64,000 nt of DNA, taken from NCBI GenBank assembly GCA_034005525.1, contig JAVEUP010000010.1:1-64000 (forward strand). Direction: 5' to 3'. Below the pieces are notes generated by a model. That model did not search any database and was not told the DNA's origin. It saw only the letters and a program-made list of their open reading frames with translations. Every line of letters starts with the position of its first letter. The stretch's first letter is position 1. Source of the stretch: PWXP01 sp034005525. GTDB lineage: Bacteria; Planctomycetota; Planctomycetia; Pirellulales; Thermoguttaceae. Position numbers and translations under genes: made by a program. Of the stretch, positions 43,688 through 52,028 are shown piece by piece.

Positions 43688-43870
43688 CTACGGTTCCTGA
43701 TCCTCCTGGAAATGCGATCGCTCCTGCTCCTCGACTTCCCGCAATTGCTCCTCGAATTGCCGCTCTTGCTCAGCGTCCATCGGCCGGGGCTCCATACTCC
43801 GGCTGCAACCGCAACCGGCGAAGCACATCGCGGCAATCATCATTGCTAAAGTGAGGCACAATCGTTGCAT
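43688..43870 (-). CDS. Small lipoprotein
   Basis: A 60-residue protein with a signal peptide ending in a lipobox, MCFAGC (Cys 20), followed by a short Glu/Gln-rich tail (EQERQFEEQLREVEEQER). GGAGAA lies near the ATG. The charged tail is probably a coiled coil or linker. It would be anchored to a membrane by its lipid. Function unknown. Confidence 0.75.
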   Translation of the reverse strand: MQRLCLTLAMMIAAMCFAGCGCSRSMEPRPMDAEQERQFEEQLREVEEQERSHFQEDQEP

Positions 43871-43972
43871 GGTGGTTCTCCGTGTCGATAGTTAGTCAAT
43901 TTCCGCCGCCTGCGGGTTTCAGAGCAGGCGTATCTGGAATGGTTGGGCGGCGCAAAAGAACATGCCGAATTG

Positions 43973-44029
43973 CGTGGGATAGGCTTTCAGCCTGTCGGCC
44001 GAAAAGACAAGCTGGAAGCCTATCCCACG
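43973..44029. repeat. Hairpin with 14-bp perfect stem
   Basis: CGTGGGATAGGCTT (43973-43986) is the exact reverse complement of AAGCCTATCCCACG (44016-44029), and the inner CAGCCTGTC pairs nearly with GACAAGCTG. It lies at the 3' end of the DUF1559 gene and may be a terminator or an intergenic repeat. Without a T-run I favour the latter. Confidence 0.65.
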
Positions 44030-44065
44030 TTTGCAGTTCCCAGTAGTCTATTGTTTCACACTGCC

Positions 44066-45046
44066 TTAGTCGAGCGTGACGGGCAGCCCATCGTTCCGAA
44101 CGCACAATCGCCGGAATGTTTCAGGGTCGATCGAATACGAAATCGACCGAACCGAGCCGTCCGCCATGGCGCCGTTGAACCCGCCGGAATGCGAGGAGCC
44201 GAACCGCTGGGGCCACAGCGCGGTGTCGCTGACCGGAGCTTGAGAGTCGGGAATGGGGGGGCCGAGCGTTCCGGTCGAGTTCAAGGGCAGCGCATTGCGG
44301 ACGTGATCCTGATCCACTCCCGAGTTGACATAATTCTCGTTGTCACCCCCGCATTTACCGAACCACTCCGGGTGGAGCAGCTTCTCGCCAAGCATGAGCG
44401 TGTTCGACGTACCGTCGCGAATCATTGCGAAGTCGACGGGGGGGTCGCAGGTGCGCACGACGATAACGCCGTTTGAACGGACGTTCCCGCTATTGATGGT
44501 CTTGTCGCCTGAACTCGCCGCGTAGTCCGACCGAGCGGTGCCCGTGTCTGTGGGGTATCGGGCGGCGCGGCGGCGCGTGGGGCAATAGTATAGGGGAATC
44601 GGCGTGCGAGAGACAATGCTATCGCTCGGTTCGTCGTAAAGGTTGGTTTGTTCGACGAAAGGCATGATCTGGTAGAAGAAGTTCCACTCGCCCCGGTTGT
44701 TTGCGGCGCAGCAATCGCCGCAGGGCGTATTGGCGTCCTTGTTCTTGTCCTTGCCCGCGTCGGGCAGCACGCTCCAGGTCGCCTGATAGTTGTGGAAGGC
44801 CAGTGCAATTTGCTTGAGGTTATTCGTGCATTGCAGGCGGCGTGCCGCCTCTCGCGCGCTCTGCACGGCCGGCAGAAGCAGCGCAATCAAGATGCCGATG
44901 ATCGTAATGACCACCAGGAGTTCTACGAGCGTAAACCCCAGGCGGGGAAGCCGTTGTGCGGAGGCGGACGAGCCGCAGGACAGCCCCGTGGGCACTACAC
45001 TGCCGAGCGTGGAGGCTCGCTCGAGTTGTCGCTGATTCGGTTTCAT
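44066..45046 (-). CDS. DUF1559 protein with type IV pilin-like N-terminus
   Basis: A 326-residue protein of the planctomycete DUF1559 family. The leader peptide ends before the prepilin motif GFTLVELLVVITIIGILIAL, and a helix follows with LLPAVQSAREAARR, then CTNNLKQIALAFHNY, the DUF1559 hallmark. The C-terminus has an ADGSVRSIS segment, as usual. Exported by the pseudopilin pathway and processed by prepilin peptidase. A related gene lies at 56341-57309. Roles in the cell surface are suspected but not known. Confidence 0.9.
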   Translation of the reverse strand: MKPNQRQLERASTLGSVVPTGLSCGSSASAQRLPRLGFTLVELLVVITIIGILIALLLPAVQSAREAARRLQCTNNLKQIALAFHNYQATWSVLPDAGKDKNKDANTPCGDCCAANNRGEWNFFYQIMPFVEQTNLYDEPSDSIVSRTPIPLYYCPTRRRAARYPTDTGTARSDYAASSGDKTINSGNVRSNGVIVVRTCDPPVDFAMIRDGTSNTLMLGEKLLHPEWFGKCGGDNENYVNSGVDQDHVRNALPLNSTGTLGPPIPDSQAPVSDTALWPQRFGSSHSGGFNGAMADGSVRSISYSIDPETFRRLCVRNDGLPVTLD

Positions 45047-45219
45047 TTTCGCTTGTCCTTACAAAGGATGGTTTGCGAACCTCGACCGATACGAGCAGAT
45101 CAGAGGAGCCATTATGTGCCATGCCGAAAGGGAATGTCAACCCCGCCAGACGTCCCGGCAGAAGAATTGCCTTGGGCCGGCGGAAACCCCCGCTAAAGAT
45201 GGGTGCCTTAGCTGCGGGG

Positions 45220-46215
45220 CTATATGTGCAGCTCGACGATGTCCCTGTCGTGCAGCACGTAGTCGCCCTTCACCTGCGTGCCGGCATGGACGGCCGTGCC
45301 CCACACGCGGGCGAACTTCAGGCCCTCAAGGTAATCCTTATGAACCTGGCCGGCCATTTCCAGAAGCGTGCTGCCGCGGCGCACGGTGAAGGGGCGGTCC
45401 AGGTCGGGCTCCTTCGACGTGGGTAGCTTGGTGTAGACCCGCACGACGTCCATCGCCGCGTAGATGGCGTTGCGCAGTTCCTCAAGGCCCGCGCCATGCA
45501 TCGCAGAGGTCAGGTATTCGGGGAAGTCGAGCGGGCACAGTTCATGCAGCAGTTCAAGCCGCACCGGCGCGTCGGCATCGTCGATCTTGTTGCCCACAAG
45601 GAAGGTTTGCGTGTACGAGAGTCCCACGTCGCGGTCGTCGAGGTAGGAAGTCGCTGCGAGGCGGGTCTTCGTCTGTGCCAGCCGGTCGACCACCTCCTGG
45701 CACTGCTCGATCCCTTCGTCGCTGCCCAGGTCGACCACCAGAAGCGCCAGGTCGGCAGCCCGAGTCAGCCCATGCAGGTGTGGGTCCATGAAATCCGCGG
45801 TGATTGGGGGCGTATCGATGAGTTGAACCGTGACGTCCTCCCACGGCATCATCGCGGGCGCTGGCGTGGTCGTGGTGAATGGATAGGGAGCGACCTCAGG
45901 TGTCGCATTGGTCAGGCTGGCGACAAGCTGGCTCTTCCCCGCGTTCGGACCGCCCAGTAGAATGGCAGTCCCGGAGCCCTGCCTTGGAATGCGCAGCCCG
46001 CGGGCTTTCTTCTTTCCGCCCGTCTTCTCGCTGGCCAATTCCCGTTTGGCCTTGGCGATCTTGGCTTTCAGTTGCGCCTGGAGATGATCCGTTCCCTTGT
46101 GCTTGGGAATCTCCTGGAGCATCACCTGGAGGCACTTCAACTCCTCATCGAGCGTAGTCGCTCGCCGGTATTCCTCCTCGGCCTTGAGATACTGAGCGGT
46201 AAGATTAGCAGGCAT
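45220..46215 (-). CDS. TGS-domain GTPase (Obg/DRG-related)
   Basis: A 331-residue P-loop GTPase. The N-terminal 80 residues form a basic helical coiled coil, then G1 GGPNAGKSQL (88-97), G3 DTPP (about 135), G4 NKIDDADAP (about 210). The C-terminus has a TGS domain (about 265-331, FTVRRGSTLLEMAGQVHKD), common in ribosome-associated GTPases. ATG 46215 follows the secreted protein gene by 16 bases, so the two may be cotranscribed. This resembles the DRG/Obg-like GTPases in archaea and eukaryotes. Function in bacteria is unclear. Confidence 0.85.
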   Translation of the reverse strand: MPANLTAQYLKAEEEYRRATTLDEELKCLQVMLQEIPKHKGTDHLQAQLKAKIAKAKRELASEKTGGKKKARGLRIPRQGSGTAILLGGPNAGKSQLVASLTNATPEVAPYPFTTTTPAPAMMPWEDVTVQLIDTPPITADFMDPHLHGLTRAADLALLVVDLGSDEGIEQCQEVVDRLAQTKTRLAATSYLDDRDVGLSYTQTFLVGNKIDDADAPVRLELLHELCPLDFPEYLTSAMHGAGLEELRNAIYAAMDVVRVYTKLPTSKEPDLDRPFTVRRGSTLLEMAGQVHKDYLEGLKFARVWGTAVHAGTQVKGDYVLHDRDIVELHI

Positions 46216-46231
46216 TATCCGGCGCGTCTGT

Positions 46232-47131
46232 TTACCGGCTTGCCGGTTGCCACTGAACCTCGACCAGTTTCGGGGGCCTCGGGGCAGCAGGCTCCGTCCG
46301 GTAGACCGCATGCCGGACGGCAACCTCGGCGGCGGGCCGGGCATTCTGGAGAGGACGCGACGTAGTCCGGTTGTTGGGTTCGATCAGAAGCGGGGCCGGC
46401 ATGCTATTGAGTTTCGTATTCGCATCCGGGATCGGTTTGAGGGCTTCCTCTTGCACGGGCTCTGGCCGGAGACTCGGCTGTTCGTCCGCCGGCGCGAAGG
46501 TGCGCGGAGTGAGGCCCTCGGACGATGCCGGACCCGGAGCGGTATACGGGGCAGGCTCCGGAGCAACGTACGTTTGGGCCGGCGGCAAGGCCGGCGTACA
46601 GCAGCTCGCGCTGGGAACGCTCGATACGACCTCGCTGCTCACGTAGGACGCACCCATGACGACCGGCGAATACGAGACCGCAGGCGCGTAGGTCGGTGAA
46701 CACACCATCCGGTACGTTGTCGTGGGAACCGTGCGCCCGAAAAGGCTCCCGGTCCTGGGACTGTACGTGGTGATCGTACAGCCGGTACATGGGTCGTACC
46801 GCTGCTCCACCTTGGGACCGAACAACGCCGTCAGGATGGGACGCGTCGGGGGCCGATACTGGGTTTCCTGAACGTAGTAACAGGTTTGGCTCGGACAGGC
46901 GACGGCCGGCGCGGAGCAGAGCGAAACGGGAGTGCCACATCCGACCGACGGGACACTCGAAACAGCCGTGGGTCCGTAATACGGGGGCGCGTAGGTTGTC
47001 TGGGCAACCGAAGCGCCTTGCGAGCGGCCGCAAAGCCAGTCGAACAGGGCACAGGCCCGGGCCGTAGCGGGCATCCCAACGACGATGGCGGCGAGCCCCA
47101 CGAGCAACAGGGCGCGAAGATGCTTTGTCAT
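46232..47131 (-). CDS. Secreted proline/serine/cysteine-rich protein
   Basis: A 299-residue exported protein from ATG 47131 (the second of two closely spaced ATGs, chosen for the GGAG spacing). The signal is followed by ARACALFDWLCGRS and many cysteine motifs (VGCGTPV, VACPSQTCYYVQE, DPCTGCTITTYSP), with a low-complexity Pro/Ser/Ala tail rich in PAPE and PSL repeats. It looks like a surface or matrix protein. No known domain. The TGS GTPase starts 16 bases downstream. Confidence 0.7.
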   Translation of the reverse strand: MTKHLRALLLVGLAAIVVGMPATARACALFDWLCGRSQGASVAQTTYAPPYYGPTAVSSVPSVGCGTPVSLCSAPAVACPSQTCYYVQETQYRPPTRPILTALFGPKVEQRYDPCTGCTITTYSPRTGSLFGRTVPTTTYRMVCSPTYAPAVSYSPVVMGASYVSSEVVSSVPSASCCTPALPPAQTYVAPEPAPYTAPGPASSEGLTPRTFAPADEQPSLRPEPVQEEALKPIPDANTKLNSMPAPLLIEPNNRTTSRPLQNARPAAEVAVRHAVYRTEPAAPRPPKLVEVQWQPASR

Positions 47132-47405
47132 GATCATGCTCCAATCGTTTACGAGGACTCCCTTATCAGACCACGCCGCCGGCCCGGCGTCAACAGGGCG
47201 CCGCAACAAGACGGCTATTTGGTAGTCTTTGCCGATTCGAGAGTCTACACCAATTGTTCCGAAAGTAAGGGCAACCTGCACTCATCGGCCCGATAACCCC
47301 TCCGCACGTGTGACGGGCGAAGCCCACCCTGCAAGCTGCCTTATCTTCAAGCATAGTTCATCTTCAGGCTGCGGTTCGGAAGCAAGCAGGGCGGGCTTTG
47401 CCCGC

Positions 47406-48101
47406 CTATTCGCTTTTACGCTGCCGGCCTTCATAAAGGTCGTAAAGCCGGAAGAGCAGTTCGCGCAGATTTCCGCCATAGCGTGGGAATAGGCGGGCGA
47501 CGTCATTTGGGTCGATATGTACGTCGAACCCGTTCTGCAATTCCGCCACGATGTGTTGGGCCAGGGTCAGATCAACCCCGGTTCGGAACAAAACGGGGAG
47601 CCCCACCGGGCCGTGCGAGGTCACCAGGAGTCCGAGCCGGCGGCGCCAGCAAAGCCAGCGGAGCCGGCATCGGCTGAGACGCCCGAGCTGTTCGTACCCG
47701 TCGATCACAACAACGAGCGCCGGGCCCGGCCGTGCGCAGGGTTGGTCGAGGGTGCTCGTCTTTGAGGCATGCTGAGTGGACAGTTCCGCATCAACGGTCG
47801 CCTGGGCATCGAGTGTTGCAGCGAAGCCCCTTGGAAGCCGGCGCTGACCGTCGTGCAATCCGACCGCGGCAACGTGCATGCCGCGCTGCTTCAGAGCGGG
47901 CAGGAGCGCCGCCAGGAGCGTCGATTTTCCGGAACCGTGCGGCCCGATAATCGCCCCCCGCCACGCGGCGCGCTGAAACCTGCCGATCAGGCCGGCAGGG
48001 TCTTCACCGGCTGAGAACCAAAACGGAATGGCGCCGGGGCGAATCCGCCGCGTGCAGAAGGGATTTGCCGGGGCGTCGGCTTCGGGGAGGCGATGGCTCA
48101 C
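47406..48101 (-). CDS. P-loop ATPase, fourth gene of the alpha-CTD operon
   Basis: A 231-residue ATPase starting at GTG 48101, which overlaps the stop of the upstream gene (GTGA). Walker A is IIGPHGSGKSTLLAAL (about 46-61), and a VVVIDGYEQ Walker-B-like segment follows, then LLVTSHGPVGLPVLF. It resembles ExeA/GspA-like or AAA_22-type ATPases, but the family is not certain. As the last gene of a tightly overlapping unit it may act with the arrestin-like and DUF3592 proteins at a membrane. Role unknown. Confidence 0.65.
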   Translation of the reverse strand: MSHRLPEADAPANPFCTRRIRPGAIPFWFSAGEDPAGLIGRFQRAAWRGAIIGPHGSGKSTLLAALLPALKQRGMHVAAVGLHDGQRRLPRGFAATLDAQATVDAELSTQHASKTSTLDQPCARPGPALVVVIDGYEQLGRLSRCRLRWLCWRRRLGLLVTSHGPVGLPVLFRTGVDLTLAQHIVAELQNGFDVHIDPNDVARLFPRYGGNLRELLFRLYDLYEGRQRKSE

Positions 48102-48499
48102 GGTTCGACCGACTCCACGGCGGGCAGACTGCCAAGTTGAAAGCCGCGCTGTCCGATGATCTCGCGACCGCCCTGGAGAAAGGCCCGGACGCGTACACAC
48201 CACCGCACCTTCAAAATGGCGCCGCTGTACGAAAGGGGCGTCTGCGGCAAGGTGGTCTCGAAGCGATGGGCCCGATTCGGCGCGATCCATTCGCCTGCCT
48301 CGGCGCTGGTGCGCCAGAAGGCGTGGACGGCCATGTCTTCCTCGCCCTTCCCCTCGGTGTACCAAAGGACCGACGTTTCAACGGCCTTCACTTCGTCGGT
48401 GGTCACCCCGCGCAGCCAGAAGCTCCCCGCCAGGATTGCGCCGGGCAGGTACGCAACCACGTCTTGGTCAAAGCGGATGACGACCGCCGGTCTACTCAT
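48098..48499 (-). CDS. Arrestin-like (Spo0M-like) protein, third gene of the alpha-CTD operon
   Basis: A 133-residue beta-rich protein. FETTLPQTPLSYSGAILK, followed by VRWCVRVRAFL and GFQLGS, resembles the arrestin-like fold of Spo0M and its relatives, including the same WCVRVR segment. Its ATG overlaps the stop of the DUF3592 gene by eight bases and its own stop overlaps the GTG of the ATPase gene. The overlapping starts indicate translational coupling. Probably a scaffold or regulator; function unproven. Confidence 0.6.
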   Translation of the reverse strand: MSRPAVVIRFDQDVVAYLPGAILAGSFWLRGVTTDEVKAVETSVLWYTEGKGEEDMAVHAFWRTSAEAGEWIAPNRAHRFETTLPQTPLSYSGAILKVRWCVRVRAFLQGGREIIGQRGFQLGSLPAVESVEP

Positions 48500-49889
48500 G
48501 GCCGCCGTTCTGCTCCTGAGGATACACAATGACGGGGTAGTCGCGGCGATACTTGGGCCAGCCGGCAACCCGGCCCTCGACGACCAGCCGCCACGTTACC
48601 GAATTGTGCTCCGACCTGAACGAGTGCATGGCTCCGACAGGCACAACGAACTCGCACCTGGCCTGGAACGGCGTTGCCCGCCCGACCGTCAACCGTTCAC
48701 CGCGATAGAGTCGTTCCGCGTACACGCCGCGCGCTTCGGTGCGGGTGTTGGTGCCCTCACGATAGGTTGCCCGTTCTTCGCAGTGGAGTTGCACCTGGAG
48801 TTCGTCGAGCGGCAGCCGGCCCGGCTGTGAAATGAACACCTCGTATCGGCCGCCGGGGTGCAGCGGATGGTCTGACAGCTCGACCTGGGTTGGGCCGAGG
48901 GCGGTCGCCAGAAGCAATTGGCGGATCAGTACTGCGATGAGCAGGATGCCCACCAGAACAAAAGGCGCCAGGAAGACCGTCAGAATCCAGTCCGGGTCAC
49001 CCGACAAGTGCCCGTTGACCACCCACATCAAAAACACGCCAACGACGCCGTTCCACCCCAAACACGCCAGGAGGATGCCGAAGAGCGCCCACCCGGGTGA
49101 AGTGCCGATCGGCAACCGATACCGCAGCATCGTGCCCGGGCTGTTGGTGATGTCGGAGCCTTCCGGGACGGTGGGGAACTCGGTTGCGGCGTGGCCGTTG
49201 CCCGCGAGCAACTCACGGCCTGCGGCACGGCGGGAGATGATGGCGCGCCGCTCTGCCGAGGTGTTCCAACGCAGCAGGCTGAAGAGCACCCCGCCGGCCC
49301 CGAACAGCACGAAAAGGAGGGGAAGCGCCAGAACCGGCCAGACCCACCACCGGTAGCCTCGCACCAGGACAACAACCTCGGGCTGGGTGGGGTCGTACCA
49401 ACATCGGTACTCTTCGCCGCGTGCGAATTGGTCGAGGACGGCTGCCGCCTCCTCCCGCTCGGCGGAATACGAGTTGGCTGCATTGGTTGCCGTGGCGATG
49501 TCGTAAGTCCAGGCGGTGAAGGAGCGGCCGTTGATGCCGTAACGGATCTTGACCTCGGGCCGGTACAGCTTGTCTTCGTGGTTCTCGCGTTCCGCAAGGC
49601 GTTTGTCGAGCACGACGCACGTGTGTTCCACGAACTCGTGGTTGGCCCGCCATTCGGGGAGAACGATTCCATAGAGCAGTGCGGCAAGAACTCCGGCGCC
49701 GGCCACCAGCAAGGTGGCAAAGAACGCGGCCTCTCCGGCGACGCCCAGCTTACTCGAGCCGGTGCGCCGATGTCCCCGTTTCTTCCCGTAAATGCGTATC
49801 CCGCGCGGCAACTTGGATATCCTCCCGGAATCGGCTTGAGGAGCCGTTCGCCGCCGCAAGCCGAAAGCCTCTTGCCCTAACCGGCACAA
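48492..49889 (-). CDS. DUF3592-type membrane protein, second gene of the alpha-CTD operon
   Basis: A protein of up to 465 residues from the TTG at 49889; a TTG at about 49811 is also possible, so the start is unsure. A helix (FFATLLVAGAGVLAALLYGI) precedes a DUF3592-like region (CVVLDKRLAERENHE to YRCWYDPTQPEVVVL, a known signature of that family), then a second helix (RWWVWPVLALPLLFVLF) and two further hydrophobic stretches (WALFGILLACLGW, LTVFLAPFVLVGILL). The last 150 residues look beta-rich and arrestin-like (RRDYPVIVYP). Its stop overlaps the start of the next gene. Role unknown. Confidence 0.7.
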   Translation of the reverse strand: MCRLGQEAFGLRRRTAPQADSGRISKLPRGIRIYGKKRGHRRTGSSKLGVAGEAAFFATLLVAGAGVLAALLYGIVLPEWRANHEFVEHTCVVLDKRLAERENHEDKLYRPEVKIRYGINGRSFTAWTYDIATATNAANSYSAEREEAAAVLDQFARGEEYRCWYDPTQPEVVVLVRGYRWWVWPVLALPLLFVLFGAGGVLFSLLRWNTSAERRAIISRRAAGRELLAGNGHAATEFPTVPEGSDITNSPGTMLRYRLPIGTSPGWALFGILLACLGWNGVVGVFLMWVVNGHLSGDPDWILTVFLAPFVLVGILLIAVLIRQLLLATALGPTQVELSDHPLHPGGRYEVFISQPGRLPLDELQVQLHCEERATYREGTNTRTEARGVYAERLYRGERLTVGRATPFQARCEFVVPVGAMHSFRSEHNSVTWRLVVEGRVAGWPKYRRDYPVIVYPQEQNGGHE

Positions 49890-49916
49890 CGGCCGGCTGC
49901 CAAGGACCGGCGACGG

Positions 49917-50225
49917 TCAACGAGGCTGCGATGGCGGCTCCTGGTCCGGCCCGGATTCCGAATCGGGCCTTGCCTGGCGGTAGAATCCGATCCCTTCCAG
50001 CGCCTTGTACACCTCTTCCAAGGTCTTCTCCCCGAAGTTGGAGATTGCCAACAGGTCGTCCCGCGTGCAATGAAGAAGATCGTCGACCGTGAAGATTCCC
50101 CGCTCTTCCAGACAATTTGTCGTGCGAACCGTCAGTCCAATTTCCGCCGTACTCAGCTCCAGCTTCGCTGCCAGTTCCCGTTCCTCATCTGCAACCGTGT
50201 GTCTCAGGGGAATTCGAGTTCCCAT
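49917..50225 (-). CDS. Orphan RNA polymerase alpha C-terminal domain-like protein
   Basis: A 102-residue protein from ATG 50225 (GGGAGGG upstream). Its core, LGLTVRTTNCLEERGIFTV in the plus of LTVRTTNCL then DDLLAISNFGEKTLEEVYKAL, is the alpha-CTD fold used by RpoA to bind DNA and activators. Here the N-terminal RpoA domain is absent. It is the first gene of the unit and could serve as a DNA-binding or sigma-linked adaptor. A stop-to-start gap of 27 bases separates it from the DUF3592 gene. The activity is inferred from the fold. Confidence 0.82.
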   Translation of the reverse strand: MGTRIPLRHTVADEERELAAKLELSTAEIGLTVRTTNCLEERGIFTVDDLLHCTRDDLLAISNFGEKTLEEVYKALEGIGFYRQARPDSESGPDQEPPSQPR

Positions 50226-50332
50226 GGGGTCCCTCCCAGAAATAAGCCGAACGATCCGTAAACGCCTCTGTACTATTGTCCCGCGAACAGCCCGTTCCGG
50301 CAACCGATCGCAGGGGCCTATCCTTCCACTTT

Positions 50333-50460
50333 CATTCATGGCACGGTGGGCAAATCGCCCACGCGCCCATCCGTTCCGCCGTGGAAGGGCGAGTGGCTCC
50401 CATGAATGTGGCGGAAAAGGCCCTCTGCGCCTACCCCCCCGCGACCGGCTACCAAGACAT
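50333..50460. repeat. Divergent copy of the MITE-like element
   Basis: CATTCATGG (50333-50341) and CCATGAATG (50400-50408) are inverted, and the interior ggcac-GGTGGGCAAATCGCCCA segment aligns with the type element's interior. The right part (GCGGAAAAGGCCCTCTGCGCC) also matches the element's order. It lies just upstream of the alpha-CTD gene. Confidence 0.5.
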
Positions 50461-50583
50461 TCGGGGCGATCCGGGAGTATACCAACCGGTTCGCAGCCTG
50501 GATAGTCCCCCGGAGTCCTTTGGGCTATAGTAAATGCGTTGAAAGTGGCCCGCGAGCCGTGCATTACCCTTGGGAGGATAGAC

Positions 50584-51249
50584 ATGCTACGTATTTCGCG
50601 TCATTTTGCCGTTGCCCTGGTTCTCTCGCACACGATTGTCTGTTTCGGACTTGGCTCCGATGCGGTGAAAAACCGCTGGGAACCCAAAATCGAGCAATTC
50701 GAGGCCCGGGACCGGGAGCAGATGCCTCCATTAGGGGGCATTCTCTTCATCGGCAGTTCGAGCATCGTTGGCTGGGACGTGGAACGTTACTTCCCCGATC
50801 TGCCGGTGATCAACCGCGGCTTCGGCGGCTCGCAGATTGCCGACTCGGTCCTCTTCGCGCCGCGCATCGTCTTCCCGTACAAGCCCAAGACCGTCGTGTT
50901 GTACGCGGGCGACAACGACATCAGCGCCGGAAAGACGCCGCAGCAGGTGTTAGCCGACTTCCGGCAATTCGTCGAGGTCGTGCATTCGGCGCTGCCGAAG
51001 ACGAAGATCGTCTTCATCGCCATCAAGCCGAGCATTCGCCGATGGCACTTGATCGAGAACATCCGGGAGGCCAACCGGCTCGTCGGAGCGGTCGTCGCCG
51101 AGGACGACCGGCTCGTCTACATCGATATCGACGCACCTTCGATCGGCGAGGATGGAAAGCCCCGACCCGAGTTGCTGAAGTCGGACGGGCTGCACCTGAA
51201 CGCCGACGGATACCAGCTCTGGTCCTCGCTGGTTCGGCCGCACCTGTAG
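50584..51249 (+). CDS. Secreted SGNH/GDSL-family hydrolase
   Basis: A 221-residue exported esterase-type enzyme. Signal MLRISRHFAVALVLSHTIVCF; then FIGSSSIVGWD (block I; the GDSL Ser), NRGFGGSQIADS (block II, oxyanion Gly), YAGDNDI (block III, oxyanion Asn), and DGLHLNADGY (block V, catalytic Asp and His). GGGAGGA precedes the ATG. Substrate unknown; likely an acetyl ester or lipid outside the cell. Confidence 0.88.
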   Translation: MLRISRHFAVALVLSHTIVCFGLGSDAVKNRWEPKIEQFEARDREQMPPLGGILFIGSSSIVGWDVERYFPDLPVINRGFGGSQIADSVLFAPRIVFPYKPKTVVLYAGDNDISAGKTPQQVLADFRQFVEVVHSALPKTKIVFIAIKPSIRRWHLIENIREANRLVGAVVAEDDRLVYIDIDAPSIGEDGKPRPELLKSDGLHLNADGYQLWSSLVRPHL

Positions 51250-51306
51250 GGCGCTCGCAAGAGTCGGCTCACGCCGAGCCGATGACGGCGCTTGTAGCAG
51301 ACTCGA

Positions 51307-51789
51307 CTACGGTCGTGAGAGCATCTCAACGGCCAACTCAATCAGTGCTTCCGTGGCATGAAGCCGCCCACGGCCGGGAAGGTCGCGGAGCGCTGTTTGA
51401 GCCACATCGTCCGCAACCCGCCCGGCACGGAAAGCACGAACAATCAGGCCGACAGACCCGACCACGGGAATGGCAAGCTGCGAGCACGCCTTACGGGCCT
51501 CATGTTCATCGCACAGGACAAGGATATCGCCAGTGTCCTTCTGGCGGACGGCATAGCCCAATGCAGCCAACTCGCCCGAGTCTAATTTCCACGACGAAAG
51601 CTCGGCCGGGTAGGGAGGCGTAACCACCCTCCGCCGCAATCGGCTGTCGGTCAGGGCGTGCGGCTCATACTTGTCTACTTCCTGCCACACTGGCTCAACG
51701 ACGTCGATCGTCTGTGGCGGCAGCGCCCAGGATATCGCGTCAACCCAATAGAGGTGGAGGATGGGGCCCGCGTCGGCGATAACAATCAT
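51307..51789 (-). CDS. PIN-domain toxin (DUF3368-like)
   Basis: A 160-residue protein from ATG 51789. It opens IVIADAGPILHLYWVD, a PIN-type N-terminus with the first acidic residue, and continues to VEPVWQEVDKYE and LDSGELAALGYA with the conserved GE-type acidic centre (residues 80-90). PIN toxins of this group are RNases that block translation. It overlaps the antitoxin gene by four bases (ATGA), as in TA pairs. Confidence 0.78.
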   Translation of the reverse strand: MIVIADAGPILHLYWVDAISWALPPQTIDVVEPVWQEVDKYEPHALTDSRLRRRVVTPPYPAELSSWKLDSGELAALGYAVRQKDTGDILVLCDEHEARKACSQLAIPVVGSVGLIVRAFRAGRVADDVAQTALRDLPGRGRLHATEALIELAVEMLSRP

Positions 51790-51998
51790 GTTGCCCGCGA
51801 CTCCTTCGTTGCCCACGCGAGATCTGCTCGCACATCGTCCTCTGTCAGTGGTTGGCGATCGTAGGGCTTCTTAGGTGCAGCTTCCGCTTCGTTCCAGGAT
51901 ACGCGCACTGTCGTGCCGTCCGGTAGTTGCACGTCCGGAGGCAGCTTGACGGTCCCCCGTTCCACTACCCCGGTAGTTTCATGTGTACTATTCATCAT
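51786..51998 (-). CDS. Antitoxin of the PIN toxin pair
   Basis: A 70-residue antitoxin candidate. The N-terminus reads ETTGVVERGTVKLPPDVQLPD, a beta-hairpin that recalls AbrB-type or DUF2281-like antitoxins (a GTVKLP segment). The remaining part is acidic and flexible. It precedes the toxin and overlaps it by four bases, which together make a TA module likely. Confidence 0.7.
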   Translation of the reverse strand: MMNSTHETTGVVERGTVKLPPDVQLPDGTTVRVSWNEAEAAPKKPYDRQPLTEDDVRADLAWATKESRAT

Positions 51999-52028
51999 GG
52001 ACTCCGTAACTACCCCGTCGGTTTCTCT

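Noticed and set aside
47390..47406. GGCGGGC-TTT-GCCCGCC hairpin as a terminator
   Set aside because: The stem is only seven base pairs, overlaps the stop codon of the ATPase gene, and no T-run follows in the direction of transcription.
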